From positions 62,001 through 126,000 of the forward strand of contig JBKBIP010000010.1 in the NCBI GenBank assembly GCA_046297495.1: DNA of 64,000 nucleotides, given 5' to 3'. This stretch comes from JBKBIP01 sp046297495 (GTDB taxonomy: Bacteria > Planctomycetota > Planctomycetia > Gemmatales > Gemmataceae). Both the position numbers and the translations under genes were made by a program. Position 1 is the stretch's first letter; each line of letters begins with the position of its first letter. Below are positions 34,374-43,000 of this stretch, one piece after another. The notes beneath the pieces are model-generated. The model worked only from the letters and a program-made list of their open reading frames with translations, had not been told where the DNA came from and searched no databases.

Positions 34374-35705
34374 TTAGTCCACGTCCTTGGCTTTACTGGG
34401 GATTTCTAGGCTGCCGACGAACGACAGATCGCGCGTGCCCAGCTTATCTACTTGCGCCTGTTTCATGGTGAACGTGACAACCACTTGTTCCCCCGTGGGG
34501 CTAGCGATCAGGTAGAAATTTTGCACCACGTTCAACTCGTCCAGGGTGCCAATCGAGGAGATGCGGCAGCACCATTTCCCTTCCATCGGCACTTCGCCGC
34601 TTTGCAACACTTGTTCTTCCTCCCAGCCGGGTGTCATGCTCACGGCCTGGTGAAATTCCTCCTCCGATAAGTGCGTGCCAGCCTTGGCTTTGCTCCAAGG
34701 TGTCACCGTGACTTGGGCGATAAAGTCGCCGCGCTCCAGCAAGCGCATCACCAGATACTCGTGCGTGGCGGCCACGATGTGCCAATCCCGGCTATACACC
34801 ACGTCATAGCGTTTCTCACTGTCTTGGTGCAGCAGGGCGGCGAAGTGCGGCGGCAGTTCCATGCCATCGGGCACGGATACCAAGGCCACGTCGGACAACG
34901 CAGCGACCGGCTCTATCGGAGCGCGCGTGAGTTGCACCGTGGCTTCCACGGTTAAAGTGGGACTGGCCGGCCCTTGATCCCGTTCGTCTTTTTGTTTCCA
35001 CTCCAGCGCCACGATGCGACTTTGTTTCAGGTCGAAACGCAAGGTCGCGTTAATTTCCATTTTGACCAACGCCCCCAGCTCGATGCCTTGGGCAGGGCCG
35101 CGAACCGAAATCTCGGCACTGTCGCCGTGGACCTTTTCCAGCTTGCAGGTCAAATCCTGCAATGTCAGCCCTTCAAAACGACACAGAGCTTGCACCACCG
35201 TGTTGGGTACTTTCCAGGTGGCGCCGGCGACCACTTCCTTGCCTGGCAGCAAACCCGTTAGCGGCAGCGTGTCGAGATGTTCGCAGGTCATCAACTCATC
35301 GCGTGTGAGGGGACCGAGGGGGCAGTAGAGAAGCGTCAAATCCTGGGCCTGTTGCGCGACCATCAATCGGCGCTTGGACCGAACGCTTCGCTCATTCCGA
35401 ATGCCGTTGACGGTTATGACGGCGCGAGCCTTGTCATAGTGGCGAGCCACTTTGCACGGCAAACCCCTGTCATCGACTGCCAGGATGCGTTCGGGGAACT
35501 CGTGGTTGGCCGTGGCCGTCAATTGCAGCGGCACGATTTCCCCATCCCGAGCCACGCGGATTTCGCCGACCAGATTCATGTCCAGGCGATAGCGGTTATA
35601 GTCTCCCGCCTGGGGTTTTTCGATCAACCGGTAAGTCTGGGCCTGAGTCGCGGCCAAGGGCGCCAACCAGAGCACCCAAACCGCCAGGTTTCGCCTGCCA
35701 ACCAT
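34374..35705 (-). CDS. Hypothetical secreted protein
   Basis: A 443-residue exported protein of no family I recognise. The signal peptide is clear (RRNLAVWVLWLAPLAATQAQ, with an AQA-type cleavage site). The mature part is beta-rich with a repeated style (RLDMNLVGEIRVARDGEIVP, LEWKQKDERDQGPASPTLTV); the C-terminus has a compact domain (QNFYLIASPTGEQVVVTFTM). ATG 35705 is set by GGAGGAGGGGAG just upstream; the frame is open a further 59 codons without a signal. It is convergent with msrB. Confidence 0.75.
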   Translation of the reverse strand: MVGRRNLAVWVLWLAPLAATQAQTYRLIEKPQAGDYNRYRLDMNLVGEIRVARDGEIVPLQLTATANHEFPERILAVDDRGLPCKVARHYDKARAVITVNGIRNERSVRSKRRLMVAQQAQDLTLLYCPLGPLTRDELMTCEHLDTLPLTGLLPGKEVVAGATWKVPNTVVQALCRFEGLTLQDLTCKLEKVHGDSAEISVRGPAQGIELGALVKMEINATLRFDLKQSRIVALEWKQKDERDQGPASPTLTVEATVQLTRAPIEPVAALSDVALVSVPDGMELPPHFAALLHQDSEKRYDVVYSRDWHIVAATHEYLVMRLLERGDFIAQVTVTPWSKAKAGTHLSEEEFHQAVSMTPGWEEEQVLQSGEVPMEGKWCCRISSIGTLDELNVVQNFYLIASPTGEQVVVTFTMKQAQVDKLGTRDLSFVGSLEIPSKAKDVD

Positions 35706-35817
35706 GCTCTCCCCTCCTCCGTGGGAAACAATTCCATCGCCAAGCGGGGGGAATGTACTGAGCCGGTCCAGATGGGTCAAGCGCAGATCAGCGCGGTTAG
35801 GAATGGGAGAGTCAAAT

Positions 35818-35835
35818 CGTTTAGCGGGCGACTCG
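35818..35835 (-). repeat. CGCTAAAC-type element, short copy
   Basis: On the minus strand this reads CGAGTCGCCCGCTAAACG, the same core as the element at 63551-63568 (GCTCGCCCGCTAAACGGG). It lies upstream of the secreted-protein gene. Confidence 0.5.
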
Positions 35836-35909
35836 ACGGGGAGCGCTATCGCTGTTTCGCTGCCGCCGGGTAGAAAGCTCACTTCACAGCATCGAAGGCG
35901 AGCCGCCGG

Positions 35910-35928
35910 GCCAGCATCTTTTGCTGGC
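35910..35928. terminator. Hairpin downstream of the tandem hydrolase gene
   Basis: GCCAGCA (35910-35916) pairs perfectly with TGCTGGC (35922-35928) around a 5-nt loop, 47 bp beyond the stop of the leftward hydrolase gene. There is no T-run, so it is only a possible terminator. Confidence 0.4.
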
Positions 35929-35974
35929 GCGGCCGGCTTGCGCGTGGTAATTCGCTACCGGGAGCCGTGAACAT

Positions 35975-38380
35975 TCAAGGCCGCTGCCGCAGTTGTTGGA
36001 CCAGCCAGCGGGCCGGGGTGGTATCCGTGTCACCCATACTCAATGCCGTGACAGCGCCGACCTTGCGGTAGCTGGCCAGCGTCGGCTCATAAGCGGCGCG
36101 CGCCGCTTTGACATCGAGCGGGCGATTCAGATGATCCACTAGGTTATCAAGGCGCGCCGGGCGCGGGGCCAACGCCGCCGTGATGTCACATAAGTCTCCC
36201 ACGGTCAGGATGCCGGGAACCACGGTATCATGCGGCACATAGACATAGGGAGTGGTCAGCACCGGCTGAAACCCGCTCAAACCGCCATGGACCGAGACCG
36301 CGGCGATGTGATCGTCATACAGCGCTCCCAGCAAGGCCAGCAGCCCACCCAACGGCTCCGACATCGGCGGCCGGCCGCCCACCCGCCACGGCATCTCGTA
36401 GTGGACATCAGCGGCGTTGACCGGGGCGAACGAATCTCCCCAGAGAGCGATTAACCTGTCATCGACATCTTTTCGATCTCGAAGATAACTAAGCACCGCG
36501 CGCAGGTCGCGCAGCCGCGCTCCCAGCAACGTGTCATCATACAGCAGGTAGTGGAAGGATAACGAGCCGCTGTCGCCGTAGCTGCCGCGCCCCGTCGTGA
36601 CGCCGCGCACTTCTGGCAAGCAGACGGCCACGCCGCCTTGCAATAATTCAGCGATGCCGCCGGCCCGCTGTTTCAGAAAGGTTTCATTACTTGCCTGGGC
36701 CACGCCGACAACCACCGGCAAGCGCTGGGAGCCAGTTGATTTTGGCTTGAGCAGCAACACCGGCACCACGATGCCCGGCTCGGTTTCCAACACGAGACGC
36801 TCGACGGCGACATGGGCAAGAGGGCCGTCCTTCGTCGCCGGATCGGTGTGAGCGGAGAGCACTTTCGGCTGGCCACGAACTGACACTGGGCCGAGCACTT
36901 TTTCTAGAGCGGCTTGTAGATATTGGCGCTGTTCGGCGGGCGTCTGGCCGCTCAGTCGTTGCCGTGCCGCTGCCAATCGGCTGTTCCCTTCCTGGGTGAT
37001 CTTCTCGACCAGACCGAGCGGTTTCAGCTCCTGGCGGGCTGCCGGCGTCCAGCACATTAATTCTTGCGTGTCGCGCGGTTGGCTATATTCATCCTTTTCC
37101 GTCACCTGAATGTCGAACCATTGTTGGAAAGCTGGGTGAATCATCCGGCGATGGACTCGGCCGATGTTGGTGCAGTGCGTCGATTCCGGCGGCCGCCCCT
37201 TGACGCTGCCGCTGCCGTGCGCATAAGCCAGTTTGTCAGTGGCATCGTACCAGCCATAAATCGTTTGCAGCCGCTTCCAGACCGGATCACGGTCTTTGTC
37301 CCAGGCAAATTCATGAGCATAGATGAGGCCGCGCGGCGCCAGCGAACCGACAATGACCCAGTGCAAAAATCCATCAGCTCCGGTACGGCGCAGATTGCGC
37401 GTCGATTCCCACGACGACCCCCCCAAGTAGTTAAAGGCGAGGTCGGCATCGTCGGGCAAGGGGAAGCGCGTCTCCGGTTGCGGACCGCCGAAGTTGAAGG
37501 GGACCGCTGCCGCGAAGCGGCGATCCAGCGCCGCCGTCACCGCCGCTGGATCGCCGCCGCCCGCCACCGCGCCGAGAATGACGAGGCGTTTCGGATCGAT
37601 GCCAGGCTGCTTCAGCAACACATCGACGCCGCGCATCAGGTCCCACACCATCCACCCCATCAAGCTGTCACCGATGAGATGCAATTGTGTCCCCGAATCG
37701 TAGCGGAAATGGTAATCCTGCCGATACCAGCGAAAATCCGAGTCTTTTTTATAGGACTGCTCACTTTGAAACGGATGGGCTGCCCGCTCGCCGTGGCCGA
37801 CCTGGTCAATGACGAGAACGACACATCCCTGCCGCGCCCAGGTCATGCCCATGTCTTGCAATTCCCCCTGCACCTTGGGTCGATGGTGCGAATGCACCAG
37901 CAGCAAGCCCGGCATGGAACCGCTTGGCTTGGCCGGTAGATACAGGTTGCCCGGCACCCAAAAACCGGGCCGGCTTTCGTAGAGGATGTTGCGAATCTGG
38001 TAGCCGTCCCCTTGAATCGTCTTCGTCTCCTTGACGGGTAGCTGGTCGGGAACGTCGGGCATCCGTCCCAGGGATTGGCGCAAGGACTCAATCCGTTCCT
38101 CGCGGAACTTCTCCCAGGCGGCTCGGTCCTTGAGGCCACGCCAGGCGGCGACATCGTCTCGGTTGATCTGGTCCCGGCGCTCGCGCAGGTATTGCCATAG
38201 CTCTTCCGGTTGGGCCTTACGCTGTTCCGGCGTCAGCACCTGTCCCGGCAGCTCCCGCAGCGCCGCTGCCAGCGGATCAGCTTTGGCCGTCGTCTGCCCC
38301 TCCACGACGATGGTCGTCATCAGGCTAACGCAGAAGCCGGCAGCCAACCAGCACAGTCTCCAGCAGCTATGTTGTGTCAT
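35975..38380 (-). CDS. Exported tandem alpha/beta-hydrolase (acetylxylan-esterase-like)
   Basis: An 801-residue exported protein (signal RLCWLAAGFCVSLMTTIVV) with two alpha/beta-hydrolase-like domains. The first (about 150-400) has LLLVHSHHRPK and VIDQVGHGER, but its nucleophile elbow reads LGAVAGGGDPA near residue 267, with no Ser where related esterases have GASGGG. The second (about 530-800) has LPVVVGVAQASNETF and an elbow-like WGDSFAPVN near residue 650 with a Ser. So one active and one decayed domain is likely. The family often deacetylates polysaccharides. ATG 38380 or 38383 follows GAGGA; 38380 gives better spacing. Confidence 0.75.
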   Translation of the reverse strand: MTQHSCWRLCWLAAGFCVSLMTTIVVEGQTTAKADPLAAALRELPGQVLTPEQRKAQPEELWQYLRERRDQINRDDVAAWRGLKDRAAWEKFREERIESLRQSLGRMPDVPDQLPVKETKTIQGDGYQIRNILYESRPGFWVPGNLYLPAKPSGSMPGLLLVHSHHRPKVQGELQDMGMTWARQGCVVLVIDQVGHGERAAHPFQSEQSYKKDSDFRWYRQDYHFRYDSGTQLHLIGDSLMGWMVWDLMRGVDVLLKQPGIDPKRLVILGAVAGGGDPAAVTAALDRRFAAAVPFNFGGPQPETRFPLPDDADLAFNYLGGSSWESTRNLRRTGADGFLHWVIVGSLAPRGLIYAHEFAWDKDRDPVWKRLQTIYGWYDATDKLAYAHGSGSVKGRPPESTHCTNIGRVHRRMIHPAFQQWFDIQVTEKDEYSQPRDTQELMCWTPAARQELKPLGLVEKITQEGNSRLAAARQRLSGQTPAEQRQYLQAALEKVLGPVSVRGQPKVLSAHTDPATKDGPLAHVAVERLVLETEPGIVVPVLLLKPKSTGSQRLPVVVGVAQASNETFLKQRAGGIAELLQGGVAVCLPEVRGVTTGRGSYGDSGSLSFHYLLYDDTLLGARLRDLRAVLSYLRDRKDVDDRLIALWGDSFAPVNAADVHYEMPWRVGGRPPMSEPLGGLLALLGALYDDHIAAVSVHGGLSGFQPVLTTPYVYVPHDTVVPGILTVGDLCDITAALAPRPARLDNLVDHLNRPLDVKAARAAYEPTLASYRKVGAVTALSMGDTDTTPARWLVQQLRQRP

Positions 38381-38568
38381 CATTTCCTCGTTGGTGAAGC
38401 GTGGCGATCCAGCGGATTTCCTCTGGGCGGTTTCATGGTAGCGAACCGGGCGCGGCGAAGCCATCACGGGATGAAATACCAAATGAAATGTAATTGTGGG
38501 AAAAGGTCCAGTCCTCAATTCCAATCGGTGGTCGATACGCTTATTCCGATCAGAACGATGGTCACATG

Positions 38569-38611
38569 AACCCAACGCGCCAACGAGGGTCTTTCGTTGG
38601 CGCGTTGGGTT
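38569..38611. terminator. Perfect 18-bp hairpin after the second acyltransferase gene
   Basis: Arms 38569-38586 and 38594-38611 are perfect reverse complements (18 of 18) around a 7-nt loop. It begins 45 bp beyond the stop of the leftward acyltransferase gene and lies upstream of the hydrolase gene. No T-run follows, so it may stabilise the mRNA end or be a mobile palindrome. Confidence 0.65.
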
Positions 38612-38656
38612 GATATGAGGAACACCTTGCCGGGGGTAATCCATCTCGGCATCAGA

Positions 38657-39607
38657 CTACGCGGACGGTACTTTCGGCCGCGTCCCCTGCTTGTGCTGGC
38701 GCGCCGGTTGGTGCTTCCAGCGGCGGTGCAGCCAAAGGTATTGTTCGGGGGCGGCGCGGACGAGTCGTTCCAGGGCATCGGTGAAGCGTTCGGTGATGAC
38801 GCGCACGGCGTTGGGGCGGTCGGTGAAGTCCTCCGGCTCGATGACATCCTCAATGACAATCTCGTACTGGAGCAGGCCGCCAGTGCGGATAGCGGCGACG
38901 ACCACCAGCGGGACCTTGTGCTCGATGGCCAGCAGGGCGATGGCCTTGTGCGTCGAGGCGGGCCGGCCAAAGAAGTTGACGAACAAGCCGCGCTGGCCGG
39001 CGTCCTGATCCCCTAGCGTGGCCAGGACCCCCCCTTGGCGCAACACCTGCTGAATCTGATCGTAGTCCCCCTTCTTGGCGAGAATGCGCTGGCCGTTGCG
39101 CTGGCGGAATTGGCCGAAGTAGCGGTCCAGATACGGATTGTCGAGCGGCCGGGCGATGGCGCTGGAGGTGAAGCCAAGCAGGCCGAGCATGTAGCCGCCG
39201 ATCTCCCAGTTGCCAAAGTGAGCGGTGACAAACAACATGGGCCGACCCGCCAACATGCTGTCAATCATGACATCGCCGCCGCGCATGGTGAAGAACCGAC
39301 GCCAGTTGTTCGGGTGTACCTGGCGCGGCAAATGTAGGATTTCCACAATCATCAGGCAGAAGTGACGATAGACCGCGCGGACGAGGGCTTGACATTCCTC
39401 GTCATCGGCGCAGCGTTCGGGAAAAGCCTGACGCAGATTCTCGATGGCGACCAACCGATGTCGGCGATCCACCCGGTAGGCCAACCACGCCAGCCCCTCG
39501 GCCAACTTGGCCGCCCAGGACAGCGGCAGCATTTGAAGGACACATACGAGAAACCGAACGGCGAGATAGACGGTGTATTGGGCGCTGCGCGAGTGTTTTA
39601 GGGACAT
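38657..39607 (-). CDS. LpxL/HtrB-family acyltransferase, copy 2
   Basis: A 316-residue paralogue of the gene at 11416-12345. It has the N-terminal hydrophobic anchor (about 11-30), HX4E motif HFGNWE (His130, Glu135), and shared blocks ARPLDNPYLDRYFGQFRQ, DQDAGQRGLFVNFFGRPAST and EQYLWLHRRWKHQP. AAGGA lies about eight bases before ATG 39607. Two copies suggest two acylation steps, as with LpxL and LpxM in lipid A, though no lipid A gene is in the window. A Gfo/Idh/MocA gene lies 66 bp upstream on the same strand. Confidence 0.85.
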   Translation of the reverse strand: MSLKHSRSAQYTVYLAVRFLVCVLQMLPLSWAAKLAEGLAWLAYRVDRRHRLVAIENLRQAFPERCADDEECQALVRAVYRHFCLMIVEILHLPRQVHPNNWRRFFTMRGGDVMIDSMLAGRPMLFVTAHFGNWEIGGYMLGLLGFTSSAIARPLDNPYLDRYFGQFRQRNGQRILAKKGDYDQIQQVLRQGGVLATLGDQDAGQRGLFVNFFGRPASTHKAIALLAIEHKVPLVVVAAIRTGGLLQYEIVIEDVIEPEDFTDRPNAVRVITERFTDALERLVRAAPEQYLWLHRRWKHQPARQHKQGTRPKVPSA

Positions 39608-39636
39608 TCCGTTATCCTTATTGAATGAATCACGCC

Positions 39637-39653
39637 ACGCTTCTCCGAAGCGT
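39637..39653. terminator. Short hairpin after the cytosolic Gfo/Idh/MocA gene
   Basis: ACGCTTC (39637-39643) pairs perfectly with GAAGCGT (39647-39653) around three bases, 20 bp beyond the stop of the leftward oxidoreductase gene. There is no T-run. Confidence 0.35.
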
Positions 39654-39673
39654 CGCTAAACTGTGACTACATC

Positions 39674-40717
39674 TCATAACTCCACCACCCGGCCACTGGC
39701 GGCGGATTGGTAGATGGCCAGGATGACCTCGACGGCGCGGCGGCCTTCGCGGCCATCGACGAGTGGTTGGCCGTTGCTTTCGATGGCCCGCACGAAGTCG
39801 GCGAGCTGGCGAGCGTGGCCAACGTGCGAGATGGCCGCCGGGTTACTAGAGCCGCCCGACGCGCCGACCTTTTGCGCGAAGCGCTGCTGGATGGCCTGGT
39901 CCTCGGCGGTTGCCGGCTCGAAGTCCCAGCGCAGCACGTCCTCTTGTTCGATGACCACGGTGCCCCGGTCGCCATGCACGGCGATGGTCTTGGGCAAGCC
40001 GGGATGCACGCTCGTTGTCGCTTGGATGACGCCCAAAGCGCCGTTGGCGAAACGCAGGCAGGCGACGGCGGTATCCTCGACCTCGATCCGTTCATGGGCC
40101 AGCGTGGCCGTGAAGCCGGTAATGTGCGTGGCCGGCCCCATCATCCACAATAGCAAGTCAATGTTGTGAATGGCCTGGTTCATCAAGGCGCCGCCGCCGT
40201 CGAGGGCCTTGGTCCCTTTCCAGCCCCCTTCATCGTAATAGGCTTGCGAGCGCCACCATTTGCAAGTCGTCTCCCCCAGCGTCAACCGGCCAAAGCGTTT
40301 CGCCGCCACCGCTTTCTTTAATTCCATGTTGGCGTCGCCGAAACGTGACGGAAAGATGGTACACAGCTGCACGCGGTTCTTGGCGCATGCCTCGATGATG
40401 CGGTCGCAGCGTTCCAGCGTGATTTCTAGCGGTTTTTCCACGACGACATGCTTGCCGGCCTCGGCCGCCGCCACCGCTGGTTCCATGTGAGCGCCGCTGG
40501 GTGTCGTGATGATGACCATATGCACGTCCTTGCGAACCAGCACTTGCCCCAAGTCGGTGTACAAGTCGCACTGGATGCCCAGCTCATCGGCCATCTTTTG
40601 GGCATTCTCCACCTTACGACTCACCAGCGCCACCAGCTTGGTGTTCGGCACCTCGGCCAACGCCTTGGCATGAAACCGCGCGATCAACCCGCAACCGACA
40701 ATGGCACAACCCAGCAT
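39674..40717 (-). CDS. Gfo/Idh/MocA-family oxidoreductase, cytosolic
   Basis: A 347-residue NAD(P)-dependent oxidoreductase without a signal peptide, unlike the copy at 28678-30003. The Rossmann motif is CAIVGCGLIARFHAKAL; the EKP motif is VVVEKPLEITLERC; the C-terminal domain has GGGALMNQAIHNIDLLLWMMG. GAGG lies about six bases before ATG 40717. It most resembles sugar or inositol dehydrogenases of the family; the substrate is unknown. It is flanked by the second acyltransferase downstream and pgsA upstream, with a palindrome in the gap. Confidence 0.9.
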   Translation of the reverse strand: MLGCAIVGCGLIARFHAKALAEVPNTKLVALVSRKVENAQKMADELGIQCDLYTDLGQVLVRKDVHMVIITTPSGAHMEPAVAAAEAGKHVVVEKPLEITLERCDRIIEACAKNRVQLCTIFPSRFGDANMELKKAVAAKRFGRLTLGETTCKWWRSQAYYDEGGWKGTKALDGGGALMNQAIHNIDLLLWMMGPATHITGFTATLAHERIEVEDTAVACLRFANGALGVIQATTSVHPGLPKTIAVHGDRGTVVIEQEDVLRWDFEPATAEDQAIQQRFAQKVGASGGSSNPAAISHVGHARQLADFVRAIESNGQPLVDGREGRRAVEVILAIYQSAASGRVVEL

Positions 40718-40776
40718 GGCAACCTCATGAGATTAGAAAATATCCGATACCTCAAGCCGGTCGTGGAGCAACCAGC

Positions 40777-40821
40777 GAATTGATCGGTTCGCGCTCGGAA
40801 ACGAGTGTGAACCGATGAATC
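40777..40821. repeat. Dispersed palindrome, GATTSATCG-KTTCGC family, copy D
   Basis: The arm 40777-40797 (GAATTGATCGGTTCGCGCTC G) pairs with 40802-40821 through a GAAA tetraloop. Apart from the end of the stem there is one true mismatch and two G-U-type pairs. It carries compensated changes relative to copy B (GG for GT on one arm, CC for AC on the other), which argues that the RNA or DNA hairpin is selected. It is between pgsA and the Gfo/Idh/MocA gene. Confidence 0.75.
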
Positions 40822-40828
40822 CTCCCCA

Positions 40829-41485
40829 TCACGCTGACCCACCCCGCAGCAGCCAGGCAGCGCGCCACAGATATTGCAAGCCACTTACGGCCGTGGCGAC
40901 GATCATGGCATAAATCAGGGTAAATTGTAACCCAATCAGCACATCTTGACCGAACCCTTGCCAGCCGGATGCGCGACCATACAGGGCCGCAAAGATGGCG
41001 ATCAAGGCGGCGCATTGCAGCACCATCTTGATCTTGCCCAACCAGTCAGCGCCGAAGTTACCGCCGTGCTGCTCAATGAAGCTGCGCAGCCCGGTGATGA
41101 TCAGCTCGCGGGCCACCACCACCGTGACCATCCACGGTACCAACCCGGCCCCTCGCACCGGCAACAGAAAGATGAACGCTCCGCCGATGAGCACCTTATC
41201 GACCAACGGATCGAGGTTTCGGCCCAAGGCGCTGGCGGTTCCTTGCCAGCGGGCCGTCACGCCGTCGAGCCAATCGGTGATGGCCGCCGCGATGAACACC
41301 AACAAGCTCCACAGCCAACTTTCCCAGGCAATGAACAGAAACAACAAGACGGCCAGGAACAGACGAGCAATCGTCAGCTGATTCGGGAGGGAAAACAAGT
41401 TTGGCTTGTTAAGGACAGAGTGGCGAGAACCAAGGGCCGATTCTTTTGGCGATTGGATCGCGGTGGATGGTTCTTCGTGCATCAT
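40829..41485 (-). CDS. pgsA: CDP-diacylglycerol-glycerol-3-phosphate 3-phosphatidyltransferase
   Basis: A 218-residue integral membrane enzyme that makes phosphatidylglycerol phosphate. The CDP-alcohol phosphotransferase motif is complete: ITDWLDGVTARWQGTASAL followed by GRNLDPLVDK, giving D-x2-DG-x2-AR-x8-G-x3-D-x3-D. Hydrophobic helices flank it (FLAVLLFLFIAWESWLWSLL and others). Before the catalytic core is a polar N-terminal tail of about 30 residues. ATG 41485 has AGGAG about 11 bases upstream; the frame is open 20 codons further. The preceding gene on the strand is rimO. Confidence 0.92.
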   Translation of the reverse strand: MMHEEPSTAIQSPKESALGSRHSVLNKPNLFSLPNQLTIARLFLAVLLFLFIAWESWLWSLLVFIAAAITDWLDGVTARWQGTASALGRNLDPLVDKVLIGGAFIFLLPVRGAGLVPWMVTVVVARELIITGLRSFIEQHGGNFGADWLGKIKMVLQCAALIAIFAALYGRASGWQGFGQDVLIGLQFTLIYAMIVATAVSGLQYLWRAAWLLRGGSA

Positions 41486-41520
41486 GGCTCTGCTGCTCCT
41501 GGGGCGAGTTGGGGGAAGCT

Positions 41521-41583
41521 CCCCCGCGGGGCACTCGCTAAACAATGGTGGCGTGGAGTTCCCCTGCGGTTCACGCGCTAAAC
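41521..41583 (+). repeat. Two degenerate copies of the CGCTAAAC element
   Basis: CCCCCGCGGGGCACTCGCTA plus AAC at 41521-41543 and CCCCTGCGGTTCACGCGCTA plus AAC at 41561-41583 are a degenerate direct repeat about 40 bp apart. The second abuts the stop codon of the leftward rimO gene. Related copies lie at 25901-25924, 35818-35835 and 63551-63568. Confidence 0.6.
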
Positions 41584-42980
41584 TATCCTTTGAGCGCTCG
41601 GCCGGCGAGGTCGTAGCCGTCGGCAGCGGTCACTTTGACGCGGACGATGTCGCCGGCGCGGAGGTTCTTCCCCTTGACACGGACCACGCCGTCGATGTCG
41701 GGGGCGTCGGCGTGACTGCGGGCCAGCATATGGTTGGGAAATTCTGGGTCGGGACCATCAATGATCACTTCAATCTCCCGCCCCACTTGCCGCCGGCTCC
41801 AGTCGAAGGCAATGGCCTGTTGCGCTTCCATCAGGCGATTCCGGCGCTCCTGTTTTATCTCTTCGGACAAGTGATCGTCCAACCGTGTCGCCGGGGTGTC
41901 TGGTTCGAAGGAATAGGAAAAGACCCCCAACCGCTCGAAGCACGTTTCCCGGACGAAATCGACCAGCTCCCCAAATTCCGCTTCCGTCTCGCCGGGGAAG
42001 CCGACAATGAAGGTGGTCCGCAATGTCAGATTGGGGACAGCTTGCCGCAAGCGTGCCAGCAGCTCCTCGGTGCCGGCCCGGTTCACGCGCCGCTGCATGC
42101 GCTTCAGCACGCGGTCGTTGATGTGTTGCAACGGCATGTCCAGGTACGGAATGATCTTACGGGCGCCAGCCAGCGTGTCGAGTAGCTCCTCGGTGATGTA
42201 CATGGGATAAGCGTACAAAATCCGAATCCAGTCGATGCCATCCACTTGATCCAGCTGGCGTAGCAGCTCGGCCAGACGGACTTCGCCATACAGGTCGAGA
42301 CCATAATAGGTCGTATCCTGCGCCACCAGGATCAATTCCCGCACGCCGTCGTCGGCCAGCTCGCGGGCCTCGCGCAGCACTTCCTCAATCGGCTTGGTGA
42401 CATGCTGGCCGCGCATGCCGGGGATGGCGCAGAAGGTACACAGCCGGTCGCAGCCTTCGGAGATTTTGAGATAGGCGTAATGGCGCGGCGTGACGCGCAG
42501 CCGAGCCGTGTCATCGAAGGCGCGCACCGGCGCCGGGCGAAATAGGCTGCGTTGTTCCAGGCGTTGCGCCACGGCGCGATCGACGACTTGGCCAATCTCC
42601 TCCCGGCCAAAGACGCCGACGATCTGATCGACGCCTGGCACTTCTTGGAACAACTCCTCCCCTTTGCGCTCGGCCAGGCAACCGGCCACCACCACCGCCC
42701 CAACCCGCCCCTGTTGCTTTAGCTCCAACATTTCGCGGATGACGGCCAACGACTCTTGCCGGGCCGGTTCGATGAAGCCGCACGTATTCACCACCACCAC
42801 GTCGGCCCCCTCGGCATCGGGCACCAGCACGTACCCATCTTGAGCCAGCTTGCCCAACATGCGCTCGGAATCGACCAGGTTCTTGGGGCAGCCGAGACTG
42901 ACAAACGCGAAGCGGCCACGCTCTGGTTCCGTCAGCTTTGAGGAAGTCATCGAGTTGTCCACGAGGGGAAGTCCGTTCAT
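41583..42980 (-). CDS. rimO: Ribosomal protein S12 methylthiotransferase RimO
   Basis: A 465-residue radical-SAM enzyme that adds a methylthio group to Asp88 of ribosomal protein S12. The N-terminal UPF0004 domain has the three Fe-S cysteines in SLGCPKN, VNTCGF and VAGCLAERKG. The radical-SAM CxxxCxxC is CDRLCTFC in LKISEGCDRLCTFCAIP. A C-terminal TRAM-like domain (GREIEVIIDGPDPE, VRVKGKNLRAGDIV) follows. MiaB differs in several of these blocks. The start is uncertain: ATG 42980 and ATG 42950 both lack a good ribosome-binding site. The small conserved gene lies 20 bp upstream. Confidence 0.93.
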   Translation of the reverse strand: MNGLPLVDNSMTSSKLTEPERGRFAFVSLGCPKNLVDSERMLGKLAQDGYVLVPDAEGADVVVVNTCGFIEPARQESLAVIREMLELKQQGRVGAVVVAGCLAERKGEELFQEVPGVDQIVGVFGREEIGQVVDRAVAQRLEQRSLFRPAPVRAFDDTARLRVTPRHYAYLKISEGCDRLCTFCAIPGMRGQHVTKPIEEVLREARELADDGVRELILVAQDTTYYGLDLYGEVRLAELLRQLDQVDGIDWIRILYAYPMYITEELLDTLAGARKIIPYLDMPLQHINDRVLKRMQRRVNRAGTEELLARLRQAVPNLTLRTTFIVGFPGETEAEFGELVDFVRETCFERLGVFSYSFEPDTPATRLDDHLSEEIKQERRNRLMEAQQAIAFDWSRRQVGREIEVIIDGPDPEFPNHMLARSHADAPDIDGVVRVKGKNLRAGDIVRVKVTAADGYDLAGRALKG

Positions 42981-43000
42981 TGTGAAATTTGATTCGGAAG

